A model generated the notes under the pieces. The model saw only the letters and a program-made list of their open reading frames with translations. It did not search any database and was not told where the DNA came from. A stretch of DNA of 37,353 nt from a virus. Positions 1 to 7,772 of this stretch are shown piece by piece. The translations under genes were made by a program, and so were the position numbers. Every line of letters starts with the position of its first letter. Position 1 is the first letter of the stretch. The DNA is taken from the IMG/VR virus record IMGVR_UViG_3300009164_000014, positions 1-37,353 of that record; one strand, written 5' to 3'.

Positions 1-123
1 AATTGCAGCGTCAGTCAAAGCAGCTTGGTTGTCAGTGGTGTAGTCATAAGCGGTAGTACCGTTAGAACCGATGAAAGCACCAGCGTAACGAGCACCAGCG
101 CCACCTTGAGCCAAACGACCCAA
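1..123. repeat. Terminal direct repeat, left copy (circular closure)
   Basis: Bases 1-123 are identical to 37231-37353. The repeat lies inside the major capsid gene and joins its two parts without changing frame. A true terminal redundancy at this point would cut the capsid gene, so the repeat most likely reflects an assembler closing a circular or circularly permuted genome of 37,230 unique bases. Confidence 0.95.
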
Positions 124-510
124 GTTGATGATGTCTTGGTCAACTTGCTTAGCCAATGCGTAACCAGCGTCATCTGTGTAGAATGAACGGAGGCTAGACA
201 AAGCTTGAGCTTCGACGATGTCTTCGATCATGCGGCTGTATTCGTAATGCTTGTTAATCAAAACTTGCACTTCGGTTTCAGTTGCGGCAATCAAAGTCAC
301 TTGAGTAGATGCAGCCTTGACAGAAGCAGAGCCACGTGTTGGGCTAGGAATGTGAACTGTGTCACCTTTCTTGCCTTTGAAGCTCATTTTCTTGACGAGG
401 TTAGCAGCAACCAAGTTTTTCTTATAAGCAGCTACAATTTCATCACTCCAAATTTCTGGAATGAATGTATTAGCTGTACTGGTGGTTACGTGATTAGTTC
501 CGAGACCCAT
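1..510 (-). CDS. Major capsid protein, N-terminal part (continues at 37230)
   Basis: This is the first 170 codons of the T7-like major capsid protein that builds the head shell. The ATG at 510-508 has an AGGAG ribosome site eight bases upstream. The protein begins MGLGTNHVTTSTANTFIPEI, followed by the opening pattern common in T7-group capsids (IPEIWSDEIVAAYKKNLV, then a KGKKGDTVHIP stretch). Codon 170 ends exactly at base 1, and the frame continues at 37230 down to the stop at 36802, giving 312 residues, close to T7 gp10A-type proteins. The gene follows the scaffold gene, the normal order for this family. Family assignment is by pattern and context; the split is an artefact of linearisation. 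Confidence 0.9.
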   Translation of the reverse strand, partial: MGLGTNHVTTSTANTFIPEIWSDEIVAAYKKNLVAANLVKKMSFKGKKGDTVHIPSPTRGSASVKAASTQVTLIAATETEVQVLINKHYEYSRMIEDIVEAQALSSLRSFYTDDAGYALAKQVDQDIINLGRLAQGGAGARYAGAFIGSNGTTAYDYTTDNQAALTDAAI

Positions 511-551
511 TTTAAATACTCCTAGATATTACAATTAATTAATAAAAACTT

Positions 552-1325
552 TTACCGTACTCGCCCATCAGCGTAAGCAGCTCTGATTTCAGGCTCCAAA
601 GCTTCGTAGCGATCAGGATCATTTATTCGCAGCCGAATAAGGTCGGCCCTTCGATAAACTCTCTTCGATGATTCACCAGTACCGCCGGTATCGACTGCAA
701 CAGCTTTTAAGTTCTGCTTCAGTGTCTCTTTACCTTTGGTGGCTACCTCTTGCGTCTTAACTTGTTTAAGTTGCTTAAAGGTAGATAACAATTCGTTAGC
801 GCTATCGTAGTCAAACTCACCATCAGCTTTAGCGTACAAACCGAGACGGACGGGTGATTGTTTTACCCACTCCGCAAACTCAGGATCTTGAACAACATTC
901 TGAAAGTCAGGATGATTCTGGTTTAGCTTTTGTTGAATCTGCATCTTCTTAAATTCTTGAGCACTGTGTCGTGCAGCGAGAACATCTGGATGCTTGTCAA
1001 TAGAATTACGAATTGCCTTCTGTGGATCTTCAAAGAAGTCAATTTCAGGCTCTACTTCAGTAGGAGCAGGTTTACTGTTTGATAGACTTTGTTTCAGCAA
1101 TTCATCAGCAAGTTTACGAACCTCGCCAACTTCTTGTGCCTGTTTACCAATGAGCTTCTCAGCCTCTTGGTGCATCCGAATAATCTCTTGTGAGGACTTC
1201 CCTTTGTATTTCTCAGGGATTGTGTCTGCACTAGCGTGATCTTCTTCAATCTTGGGCGCTGCGGTGATTTGTTCAACTACGTCGAGTTCACCTAAAGTAC
1301 TATCTTCATTATCATCTACTAACAT
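552..1325 (-). CDS. Capsid assembly scaffolding protein
   Basis: This 257-residue, highly charged and mostly helical protein lies directly upstream of the major capsid gene. It has the look of T7 gp9-type scaffolds, which guide procapsid assembly and leave before DNA packaging. An acidic N-terminus (about residues 1-30) precedes a YKGKSSQEIIRMHQEAEKLI stretch and a helical, coiled-coil-like section to about 75. A basic C-terminal third (RVYRRADLIRLRINDPDRYE) is typical of the capsid-binding end. The start has a strong AAGGA site seven bases ahead. Assignment rests on composition, the conserved N-terminal pattern and position; no catalytic motif is expected. Confidence 0.85.
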   Translation of the reverse strand: MLVDDNEDSTLGELDVVEQITAAPKIEEDHASADTIPEKYKGKSSQEIIRMHQEAEKLIGKQAQEVGEVRKLADELLKQSLSNSKPAPTEVEPEIDFFEDPQKAIRNSIDKHPDVLAARHSAQEFKKMQIQQKLNQNHPDFQNVVQDPEFAEWVKQSPVRLGLYAKADGEFDYDSANELLSTFKQLKQVKTQEVATKGKETLKQNLKAVAVDTGGTGESSKRVYRRADLIRLRINDPDRYEALEPEIRAAYADGRVR

Positions 1326-1422
1326 ACTAATTCCTTTTTCCTGCCACGTATAAAATGTGGTTCTAGGACACTATATTTAAAATAAGAATTCGGTCACATA
1401 GGACTTATGAATTCGCTTTACA
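1326..1422 (-). promoter_or_regulatory. Leader before scaffold and capsid genes
   Basis: This 97-bp AT-rich gap precedes the scaffold gene. On the minus strand it holds a TATAGT box (complement of 1371-1376) and a small CCAC/GTGG inverted repeat around ATTTTATAC. Two GAATTC sites lie at 1386 and 1410. No convincing -35 box is correctly spaced from the TATAGT, so a promoter here is only a possibility. Confidence 0.3.
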
Positions 1423-1659
1423 CTAACTTGCGTTAGCTTTCTTCTCTTGGGCGAGCTTTTCAGATCGCTTGCGTTCCCATGCGTCATAAGCTGTTGGAAA
1501 AGAGCCTGTCCAGCCTTCTAACTTCATGGTAGGTGCGCTAACCACTCTTGTTGCCTCAGAGCCACATTCCTTACAAGGAGTTGCGTGACATTCTGTGTCT
1601 ACAAAAGCTTCAGTGCGATGGTTGTCTTTACAAACAAATTCAAAAATACGACGAGGCAT
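1423..1659 (-). CDS. Small zinc-ribbon protein (FmdB-like)
   Basis: This 78-residue protein starts MPRRIFEFVCKDNH and carries Cys10, Cys24, Cys29 and Cys32, the last two as CKEC. The layout MPxxxFxC...CxxCG followed by RVVSAP matches the small FmdB-type zinc ribbons often found near head genes of podoviruses. The tail (about 55-78) is charged and helical. The ATG follows directly after the stop of the upstream gene (TAAATG), implying coupled translation. Its role in the phage is unknown; it could bind nucleic acid or help head assembly. Confidence 0.7.
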   Translation of the reverse strand: MPRRIFEFVCKDNHRTEAFVDTECHATPCKECGSEATRVVSAPTMKLEGWTGSFPTAYDAWERKRSEKLAQEKKANAS

Positions 1660-1911
1660 TTAAACCTCTCCAGTCTCTTGAAGGTCTTTGTAAGTACGAC
1701 CATAGGACTCCTTCAGTCCATATAACCAGTTCAAAATATCCATCTGTCCACGACGAAAGTCAATAGGGTGTGTTTCCGTGACAGAAGATAGTTTGTCGTA
1801 GCTATCCTTTACTTTGAGGATGTCTTCCATGAGATCTTTCCACCCTTGAGTGGACATCATGTCGAAGGCATCATCGTAGAATTTTGATAAGTCTTGCAGT
1901 TCTTTATCCAT
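1660..1911 (-). CDS. Conserved small phage protein, unknown function
   Basis: This is an 83-residue acidic, helical protein with no recognised motif. Residues 50-83 (DFRRGQMDILNWLYGLKESY) resemble a pattern seen in small proteins beside portal and scaffold genes of other podoviruses, but I cannot name a family. It is the first gene after the promoter at 1941-1969 and is read with the zinc-ribbon, scaffold and capsid genes, so a head-related role is plausible. The ATG at 1911 follows a GGAG-containing leader (GTTCTCCGT on the minus strand is not a clean site), so the start is moderately certain. Confidence 0.7.
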   Translation of the reverse strand: MDKELQDLSKFYDDAFDMMSTQGWKDLMEDILKVKDSYDKLSSVTETHPIDFRRGQMDILNWLYGLKESYGRTYKDLQETGEV

Positions 1912-1940
1912 ACGGAGAACCTAATAGTTAATAAGAATGT

Positions 1941-1969
1941 AATGTATACTATTTTAACTACTTTGTCAA
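1941..1969 (-). promoter_or_regulatory. Sigma-70 promoter for the head gene block
   Basis: On the minus strand: TTGACA (complement of 1964-1969), a 17-base spacer, then TACATT (complement of 1941-1946). The -35 box is perfect and the -10 matches four of six. The promoter lies between the gene starting at 2276 and the gene starting at 1911 and would drive the small head genes, scaffold and capsid with host RNA polymerase. Confidence 0.75.
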
Positions 1970-1991
1970 GCCCTTTATGTAACTATTTTAG

Positions 1992-2276
1992 TTACCAAGG
2001 CAAACCAGAGGCTTTAACAGGGTTACGCTGAGCTTCAATCTGTGCAGCCAATGCAGCCTCTACAGTTGCTTCGCCTAGCTTGTCTTTTACCCATGCAATC
2101 ACTTGTGTTTCAGTCAGAGATGCAAAGGGTGTTGTAGGTGTACCAGCTTCGTAGCCGATAGTGCCGTAGATGGATGCAGTAAATTCACCATCTACTTTGG
2201 TGACGTTGTAATGCACAGTAGTGACGAAACCGTTAGAGGTGTTGCGGTCAAGTTGATTGATTGTCCAAGTAGTCAT
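1992..2276 (-). CDS. Conserved tail-fibre-linked protein, unknown function
   Basis: This 94-residue protein begins MTTWTINQLDRNTSNGFVTT and ends in NPVKASGLPW. The same opening (TTWxIxxLxR), a central GEFTASIYGTIGYE strand region and a C-terminal NPxxxxGxPW are common in small proteins encoded after phage tail fibres (I believe DUF7936-like). The first half looks like a small beta domain and the second a helix (LTETQVIAWVKDKL). It sits right after a fibre gene, so a fibre or tip-associated role is a reasonable guess. A GGAA-type site precedes the ATG. Confidence 0.7.
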   Translation of the reverse strand: MTTWTINQLDRNTSNGFVTTVHYNVTKVDGEFTASIYGTIGYEAGTPTTPFASLTETQVIAWVKDKLGEATVEAALAAQIEAQRNPVKASGLPW

Positions 2277-2297
2277 GATAGTTCCTTAGTTTAGAGA

Positions 2298-3824
2298 TTA
2301 GCAAGCCATCAAAACACAAGGCACACAGTAAGAACCGTCTGCGTATGTGCAAGTGACATGAGTTGAAGTTACTTTGGCGATTGTCTTGGCACGAACAATG
2401 TCATCACCTTGAGCCTTTGCAGTACCATTGCCAGCGGACATAAGCAAGTCGCCACGTTGAACCGTTGTGCCTTGAGCGATACGGATAATCATGTCGCCTG
2501 TCATTGCCATGTTGATTTCATCTACGTTGTGCTGTTCATCGTGTGACCAGTTAACGAATACACCAGCAACATTGACATCGCCTTCAACGTCAGAGACTTT
2601 GACCTTGTTGAGTTGTTCATTAGCAACAGCATTGCCTTTAGCATCTGTGTAGATGTTCATCTCATTTAAATTGGTCAAAACAGTACCTTTGACAATCGTT
2701 TCATCTTTAGCGCCTATTGTCTGAGCATAACGTGCCAAGTGACCGCCGTTGTAAGAAACAGTAGTGCCAGATACAGAAATAGTTCCTTCTGTTGTTCCAT
2801 CCTGATTTAAATCAACCAATGTCCCATCATTTGTGCTTCTGTTTATATAAAAAGGAGTATTACCAGACCTTGAGACAACAATATAATTGCTACCGGAACC
2901 TCTTATGTTTATGCCTGTGGTTGTACTACCCATTCCGGGGTTTATCGTGGTTGTTCCCACCAGCAAGTCGCCGTCTGACGTAATACGGGCGCGTTCTGTG
3001 TTGTTAGTGGCAAAAAGCAATGGAGCATTAGCGCCGTTGTTTATAGATGCGTCACCACTACTGTTATATTGACCAAAAGAAAAACCATTTGCAGAGCCAG
3101 TATATTGATGGACAGCCTGTGAAGTACCTTTTAAAGTCAATACTCCAGTAGCCGTTGTAGTGCCAACTAGCAATTCACCAGCCGCCGTAAGCGTCATTGC
3201 TTGGGTGAAGGTGATAGTTCCACCTGCTGTGCCTGATGCTGTTGATGAATACCATTCATGCTGTGCGCCTGTCATACGATAACGACTAGCGGAACCTGTA
3301 CCTTTGAAAAGGAAATTGGTATTGTTGAAATATGAGTTGTTTAAGATTTGGGTTTGAGTAGCTGTCCCTGGATTCCAAATGGATGAACCAAGGCCAATAT
3401 CCATTGCAATTTGGCCACTACCCCAAGCACTAGGAGTAACACCCAAGCCTAGGTTGCCTGACGCATCAAGCGTCATTTTTGCATCGCCAAAGCTAATAGC
3501 GTTACCTGCTGTGCCTGATGCTGCGCTATACCAAGTGTGTACGTTGGAAGATGTCTGATAAAGCGTAGCGCCAGAAGTTGTGATGTAACGCCAACCAGAA
3601 CCATTAAAATACCCATTATTTGAAAGCCCTGAGTCAGCCCCAGCACCCCATAAAGAACCGTTTTTAACTTGCAAGCCTGCAAGAACACTCCAAGCACTAG
3701 GAGTAACACCCAAGCCCATGTTCTGAGCTGTGTCAAAAGTAGCTGCTGTGGTTGAGCCGTTAGTCTGAAGGACAAGTGAGCCTGAGCTAGCTACGCCTGT
3801 GGAATTAAGAGAAGTTTGTGCCAT
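2298..3824 (-). CDS. Tail fibre with internal repeats
   Basis: This is a 508-residue beta-rich fibre protein, probably the distal receptor-binding part. It contains recurring units of the form HTWYSAASGTAG...MTLDASGNLGLGVTPSAW; the GVTPSAW block occurs near residues 40 and 130, and degenerate copies (TASGTAGG..MTLTAAGELLVGTTTATG) follow to about residue 300. From about residue 350 comes a different C-terminal domain (SVSGTTVSYNGGHLARYAQT to the end). It resembles C-terminal chaperone or auto-processing domains of fibres and ends in Cys-rich YCVPCVLMAC. Position after a second fibre gene and glycine/serine/threonine-rich composition support the call. The exact receptor and any self-cleavage are unknown. 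Confidence 0.85.
   Translation of the reverse strand: MAQTSLNSTGVASSGSLVLQTNGSTTAATFDTAQNMGLGVTPSAWSVLAGLQVKNGSLWGAGADSGLSNNGYFNGSGWRYITTSGATLYQTSSNVHTWYSAASGTAGNAISFGDAKMTLDASGNLGLGVTPSAWGSGQIAMDIGLGSSIWNPGTATQTQILNNSYFNNTNFLFKGTGSASRYRMTGAQHEWYSSTASGTAGGTITFTQAMTLTAAGELLVGTTTATGVLTLKGTSQAVHQYTGSANGFSFGQYNSSGDASINNGANAPLLFATNNTERARITSDGDLLVGTTTINPGMGSTTTGINIRGSGSNYIVVSRSGNTPFYINRSTNDGTLVDLNQDGTTEGTISVSGTTVSYNGGHLARYAQTIGAKDETIVKGTVLTNLNEMNIYTDAKGNAVANEQLNKVKVSDVEGDVNVAGVFVNWSHDEQHNVDEINMAMTGDMIIRIAQGTTVQRGDLLMSAGNGTAKAQGDDIVRAKTIAKVTSTHVTCTYADGSYCVPCVLMAC
3423..3449. repeat. 27-bp direct repeat, copy 1, in tail fibre gene
   Basis: A 27-base block beginning CCAAGCACTAGGAG is repeated exactly at 3690-3716. 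It encodes the repeated GLGVTPSAW segment of the fibre. Long identity at DNA level, beyond what protein conservation needs, suggests recent duplication or recombination. Confidence 0.9.
3690..3716. repeat. 27-bp direct repeat, copy 2, in tail fibre gene
   Basis: Exact second copy of the block at 3423-3449, 267 bp away (89 codons, in frame). The pair could recombine to delete or add one fibre repeat unit without breaking the reading frame. Confidence 0.9.
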
Positions 3825-3848
3825 GTTTTATATTACCTTAAGAAAGAT

Positions 3849-5390
3849 TTACGGCGTACCGTTAGAGACAATGTTAGCTGCGGAGGTGATAAGACCTGTG
3901 GAGGACATAGATGCAATCGTTGTAGCTCCGTACTTGAACAACAGCTTACCACCTGATTCCTCGATAGTGAAGTTAGTGGATAGTAACTTAGGTGTTGAAG
4001 CTGCTGTGCCTGTAGTGTTCTGATTCAGAGTAGGGAAAGTACAGTTAGCTAAGTTACCGCTAGAAGGAGTACCTAGAGCGCCCCCAGAGGATACGTAGCC
4101 AGCGCTAGCGTGATTACCCCAACCGTAAGCAGTATTCCAGTTAGCTACATTACCACCAGCGTAAGTAGTCGCTGTAATGGTAGTACCTGTAATGGCCTTA
4201 GCTGTGGTAGCGCCAATGGTCATGTTATCAATCGTGCCTACATTGGTAGGAGCAATCTCAATAGCTCCCGTACCAGTTGGCTTCATGTGAACGTGGCCTG
4301 TACCAGTAGGGCTAATATCAATCTGTGCGTTAGTGCCGTTAATGTTAGTTGATACGTTCAATGAGAGATTATCACCACCTCCACCGCCCATGCTGAGCTG
4401 AGTAGTACCAGCAGAGTTCTTCAGCGACAAACCACCTGAGTTACTAGCTTGAACAGTAGCTGTTGTAAGACTTGTGAGCGTTGCTGTGCCACCAGTGATA
4501 GTCACTGAGTTAGCGTTCTGAGTAGACATCGTACCCAAGCCGCTAATGTCTGTGTTAGACAAAGTGACGTTACCTGTGCGTCCAGCCACCGAAGTAACTG
4601 AATCAGTAGGGGTCAGTAGCTCTTGCCAGTTACCTAAGGTAGTAGCTGGAGAAGCTGTCAGGATAAATGTCTTATTTAGGTCAGTACGGACAGCTACATC
4701 ACCCTTTTGAGCTGACAGAGCAAGCATAGCAGCTTGTGTGTTAACTACAAAGGTGTCTGTAATGGTTAGATCAGGGAAGTTTTCCCACTGAAGTGCTGAA
4801 CCTGTAGTACCTAAGTACTTACCTGCGTTACCCGTCTGAGAAGGGATAGATACGCCGTCAATCTGTGTCTGAAGGCTAGCAAGAGTATCCAATACGTACT
4901 GAGAAGTACCGCCACCGTTGCCGATAACCTTGATCTTCTCAGCTATATCGAAGGGAACTACCTCACCAGCGTTGATTTCATTGCCGTTGGAGAGCGTAAT
5001 GATCAAAGAGCCATCGAAGTCGATATGAGCATCGGTAACACCTGTTCCATCTACCCCGTCAACGCCATCTTTACCGTCTACACCGTCTCTACCGTTAGCC
5101 CCATCAAGCCCACGTAGCCCTGTATCACCTTTTTCGCCCTTAGCGCCGTTGATACCGTCTTTACCATCTCTAATCAAAGCAGATTTTGATACGATGTCAG
5201 CGCTAATCTCCGCGTAACGCTCTTCAAGGTCAGATTTGATCTTCTTGATGGCGTCAACGACCAGTTTTGCGTACTGGCCTGTCTCCATAGACACTTGTTT
5301 TGCCTTGGAGGATGCAACATTCTCTTGAATAGCCTTAACCAACGCTAATTTCTCAGCGTCAGTCATGGTTTCAATGTCTTGTAATATCAT
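3849..5390 (-). CDS. Tail fibre with collagen-like segment
   Basis: This is a 513-residue fibre protein. Residues 1-70 form a charged helical head, probably the attachment end. About residues 73-117 are a collagen-like Gly-X-Y run (GKDGINGAKGEKGDTGLRG and following repeats) that would form a rigid triple helix. The rest is a Gly/Thr/Ser-rich beta-type shaft (SVAGRTGNVTLSNTDISGL, then STQNANSVTITGG), typical of phage fibres. The ATG overlaps the portal stop codon as ATGA, so translation is coupled. The C-terminus SNGTP matches the SNGTM end of the small fibre-like protein at 32604-32879. Confidence 0.88.
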   Translation of the reverse strand: MILQDIETMTDAEKLALVKAIQENVASSKAKQVSMETGQYAKLVVDAIKKIKSDLEERYAEISADIVSKSALIRDGKDGINGAKGEKGDTGLRGLDGANGRDGVDGKDGVDGVDGTGVTDAHIDFDGSLIITLSNGNEINAGEVVPFDIAEKIKVIGNGGGTSQYVLDTLASLQTQIDGVSIPSQTGNAGKYLGTTGSALQWENFPDLTITDTFVVNTQAAMLALSAQKGDVAVRTDLNKTFILTASPATTLGNWQELLTPTDSVTSVAGRTGNVTLSNTDISGLGTMSTQNANSVTITGGTATLTSLTTATVQASNSGGLSLKNSAGTTQLSMGGGGGDNLSLNVSTNINGTNAQIDISPTGTGHVHMKPTGTGAIEIAPTNVGTIDNMTIGATTAKAITGTTITATTYAGGNVANWNTAYGWGNHASAGYVSSGGALGTPSSGNLANCTFPTLNQNTTGTAASTPKLLSTNFTIEESGGKLLFKYGATTIASMSSTGLITSAANIVSNGTP

Positions 5391-7450
5391 TTACTCAAGC
5401 TTTCAGTGAGTTGTTTCAAGAAGTCACCCTCTTTGATCATGCTATCTTGCTTATGTTGACTCATTTGAAGCTCAACAATCTTAGACTTGTTCTTCATGTC
5501 AGCTTCTTTAAGCATTAAGTCCGCTATTTTAACACGTCTGTCAAACTCTCTGCTAGCCTGATCGTCATTATTGGGCAAATTATTTGTAGATGAGGCAATA
5601 ATCTTAGCTTGCACCTCTTGAGGCTTCAACTGAGCTTCAACCATAGTGTTCATAGCCTCAGCTTTGTTGCGTTCAGCCTGTGTCGTATTGACTGCAATCT
5701 GAGCCTGAGCAGCTTGGAGAGCCAGTTGCTGCTGTTGTTGTTGCATTGCCTGTGCTTGTGGGTCAGGTTGAGCCATCTTATCTAGAGCAGCCATCATCTC
5801 AGCACGGTTGCTCAGAGAGGAGTTAGCAATCACACCCTTCAAGATCAATGGGAGCACTGGAGTGTTAGGGCCAAGGGTCTGGAGGAGAGCAATGAACTGC
5901 GACTGTTCGTACTCACGAGCCATGATACCCAAGGTAGCTGTAGGTACAAAGTTCAAGTCAGCTGAAGGGTAACGCTCAGGATCGAACTGCATGAAACGGA
6001 ATGCTGCCTTCTTAATGAAAGGAGACAGGAAATCCTCTTGGAAGTTCGTCAGTGTACGCTTGTTCTTCTTGATCAGAGAAGCTACAGCCATCGAGATACC
6101 GCCTTGGGAAGCATCACGAGAGACTTGGCTAATCATGCCGTTGGTGTCCATAGTGCCAGTAGCTTGCAAGAGCATACGCTCGAAGTTCTGAGCAGCTGCT
6201 GGAGCATTGCCGTCTGTAGTACCGAACTTGAACGGCATCATGATCTCAGATGGATTACCGTTGGTTAGGAGAGCCTTGCCGGGCTTAACTTCGAACTTAG
6301 CACCACGAGGTAGACGGGTAGCGTCCATAGCGATCATGGGCGATGTAGTCAATGCCAATGAGTCAAGGTAGGCACGATACTGAGCATCGATAGCCTTTTG
6401 CATGTTGTAGGCCTTCTCGACCACACCACGACCCAAGAGGCGGTTAGGGACTGTATCGTCCTGATACGTCATGATTGGGCGATCCTTCATCATGTAAGGA
6501 TTCTCTTCAGCCTTGAGCAAGAGATTACCGTTACCGATAACGATGATAGCCTCTACCAAGTCAGAGTAGTCATCAGCAGCTGAGTCTTCAGGGAAGAGAT
6601 CAACGATTTCTTTACCGCCATTCTCTTTTTGTTCTAAGTACTCACGAGGCACTAAACCGTAGTACGTGAGCATGGTAGCTTTACCGTCTTGGTACTGACG
6701 CAGCTCCTGAGTAGCCTCTAATGTGTCATCGTCCATGTAAGGAGCAATGTCTACCTTGCGATAGATGCCTGACTCCATACCTGCGACAATCTTGTGCATA
6801 CTGACAGGCTTCTCAATCGCTACACCCATACAGTCATCCACCGATGTACCGTTAGGGTCAAACAAGAAGTTCTTAGGGTTGATTGGGTTCAGAGTAACGG
6901 AGATACGATCCTTCTCTGTCACACCAATGGCTGCTTGGCCTGTAACGCCGGGAATAGGCTGTGTAGTTGGGATGTACTCTTTGACAGTCTTGACAACCAA
7001 CTCACCAATACCTGTACCATAGATCTTAGCCATCAAGCCAATCTGGTCAATGCTCTTACGGATCTTGTCCTTAGCGAAGTCTTCCATCATCATGGACTTG
7101 AGCATACCCACATCGATAGGGTTGCCGTTAACGTCCATGACGTCATCTTCAATGTCAAAGTACTCACCTTGACCGAAGATGGCTTCCATGATCTCAGCGT
7201 GAGAAGTCTCTACAGCTTGCTGAGTAGCGGGGGAGATGATACGGCTACGCTCGGACTCACGGGTGGAATCGGAGGCTTGCCACTGACCACGGAAGATGCG
7301 TTCGTACTCTTCCCAGTTATCCATGTAGTTGTTATCACGGAAGTCACGCCAGCGCTCACAGTGATCCATCACCCAAGAGACTAGCTCTTTGTCGCTCTCA
7401 GACGGCTCTTCAAATTGAGATTCTTCACCGTTAATATTTTCTTCAGCCAT
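5387..7450 (-). CDS. Portal protein (head-tail connector)
   Basis: This 687-residue protein forms the ring through which DNA enters the head and to which the tail binds. The N-terminal section has the portal-type WRDFRDNNYMDNWEEYERIF region and an SRIISPATQQAVETSHAEIM helix. The middle contains the long ENPYMMKDRPIMTYQDDTVP and GRGVVEKAYNMQKAIDAQYR stretches seen in podovirus portals. The C-terminal 110 residues are helical, with a glutamine run (about 574-579) and coiled-coil character, fitting a barrel region. At 687 residues it is longer than T7 gp8 (536). It lies downstream of the terminase genes, and its own promoter is at 7476-7504. AGGA precedes the ATG. Confidence 0.92.
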   Translation of the reverse strand: MAEENINGEESQFEEPSESDKELVSWVMDHCERWRDFRDNNYMDNWEEYERIFRGQWQASDSTRESERSRIISPATQQAVETSHAEIMEAIFGQGEYFDIEDDVMDVNGNPIDVGMLKSMMMEDFAKDKIRKSIDQIGLMAKIYGTGIGELVVKTVKEYIPTTQPIPGVTGQAAIGVTEKDRISVTLNPINPKNFLFDPNGTSVDDCMGVAIEKPVSMHKIVAGMESGIYRKVDIAPYMDDDTLEATQELRQYQDGKATMLTYYGLVPREYLEQKENGGKEIVDLFPEDSAADDYSDLVEAIIVIGNGNLLLKAEENPYMMKDRPIMTYQDDTVPNRLLGRGVVEKAYNMQKAIDAQYRAYLDSLALTTSPMIAMDATRLPRGAKFEVKPGKALLTNGNPSEIMMPFKFGTTDGNAPAAAQNFERMLLQATGTMDTNGMISQVSRDASQGGISMAVASLIKKNKRTLTNFQEDFLSPFIKKAAFRFMQFDPERYPSADLNFVPTATLGIMAREYEQSQFIALLQTLGPNTPVLPLILKGVIANSSLSNRAEMMAALDKMAQPDPQAQAMQQQQQQLALQAAQAQIAVNTTQAERNKAEAMNTMVEAQLKPQEVQAKIIASSTNNLPNNDDQASREFDRRVKIADLMLKEADMKNKSKIVELQMSQHKQDSMIKEGDFLKQLTESLSK

Positions 7451-7475
7451 TAGGTATCCTAATTGTATTGTGCGG

Positions 7476-7504
7476 AATATATCACAAAAGTGTTAACTTG
7501 TCAA
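7476..7504 (-). promoter_or_regulatory. Sigma-70 promoter for the portal and fibre genes
   Basis: On the minus strand: TTGACA (complement of 7499-7504), a 17-base spacer, TATATT (complement of 7476-7481). This is the best host-type promoter in the window. It lies between the gene ending at 7515 and the portal start at 7450, leaving a leader of about 20 bases with an AGGA ribosome site. Confidence 0.85.
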
Positions 7505-7514
7505 GTGATTTCTA

Positions 7515-7769
7515 CTACCATTTAACTTTATTAGCCCAGTAAGCAGCTGACATCTTGCCTTTAGCGATATTCTTGGCGTGACGAGCTTTGAAGGCATCGT
7601 TACGAGCTGAACCATCAGGACTACCAGAGACACCTTGCTGACCGAAACGAATCAGTTTGACCTCATCACCATCCTTAGCCAAGACAGCGTGGCTCTTAGT
7701 TGCATGACCGGGAGTCCGCTTAGGCTTGTTATAACCTGCGAACTCTTCACTTCCTCGTTTGATTGTCAT
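7515..7769 (-). CDS. Small basic protein between terminase and portal
   Basis: This 84-residue basic protein carries LIRFGQQGVSGSP, then RHAKNIAKGKMSAAYWANKVKW. The same motifs recur in a conserved small protein found next to terminase and portal genes of many podoviruses and siphoviruses (a domain of unknown function, DUF6321-like in my recollection). The high content of Lys and Arg suggests DNA or acidic-protein contact, perhaps during packaging. The gene lies three bases after the terminase stop. Its stop is close to the portal promoter. Function is not established. Confidence 0.75.
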   Translation of the reverse strand: MTIKRGSEEFAGYNKPKRTPGHATKSHAVLAKDGDEVKLIRFGQQGVSGSPDGSARNDAFKARHAKNIAKGKMSAAYWANKVKW

Positions 7770-7772
7770 AGT

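Noticed and set aside
1-123. True packaging terminal repeat
   Set aside because: The repeat is inside the capsid gene; physical ends here would truncate the capsid protein, so assembly overlap is the simpler reading.
2298-5390. Diversity-generating retroelement acting on the tail fibres
   Set aside because: No reverse transcriptase gene and no template/variable repeat pair with adenine-biased differences were found.
6794-7384. Long plus-strand open frame of 196 codons
   Set aside because: It lies entirely antisense to the portal gene, has no ribosome site or homology pattern, and mirrors the coding strand's codon bias.
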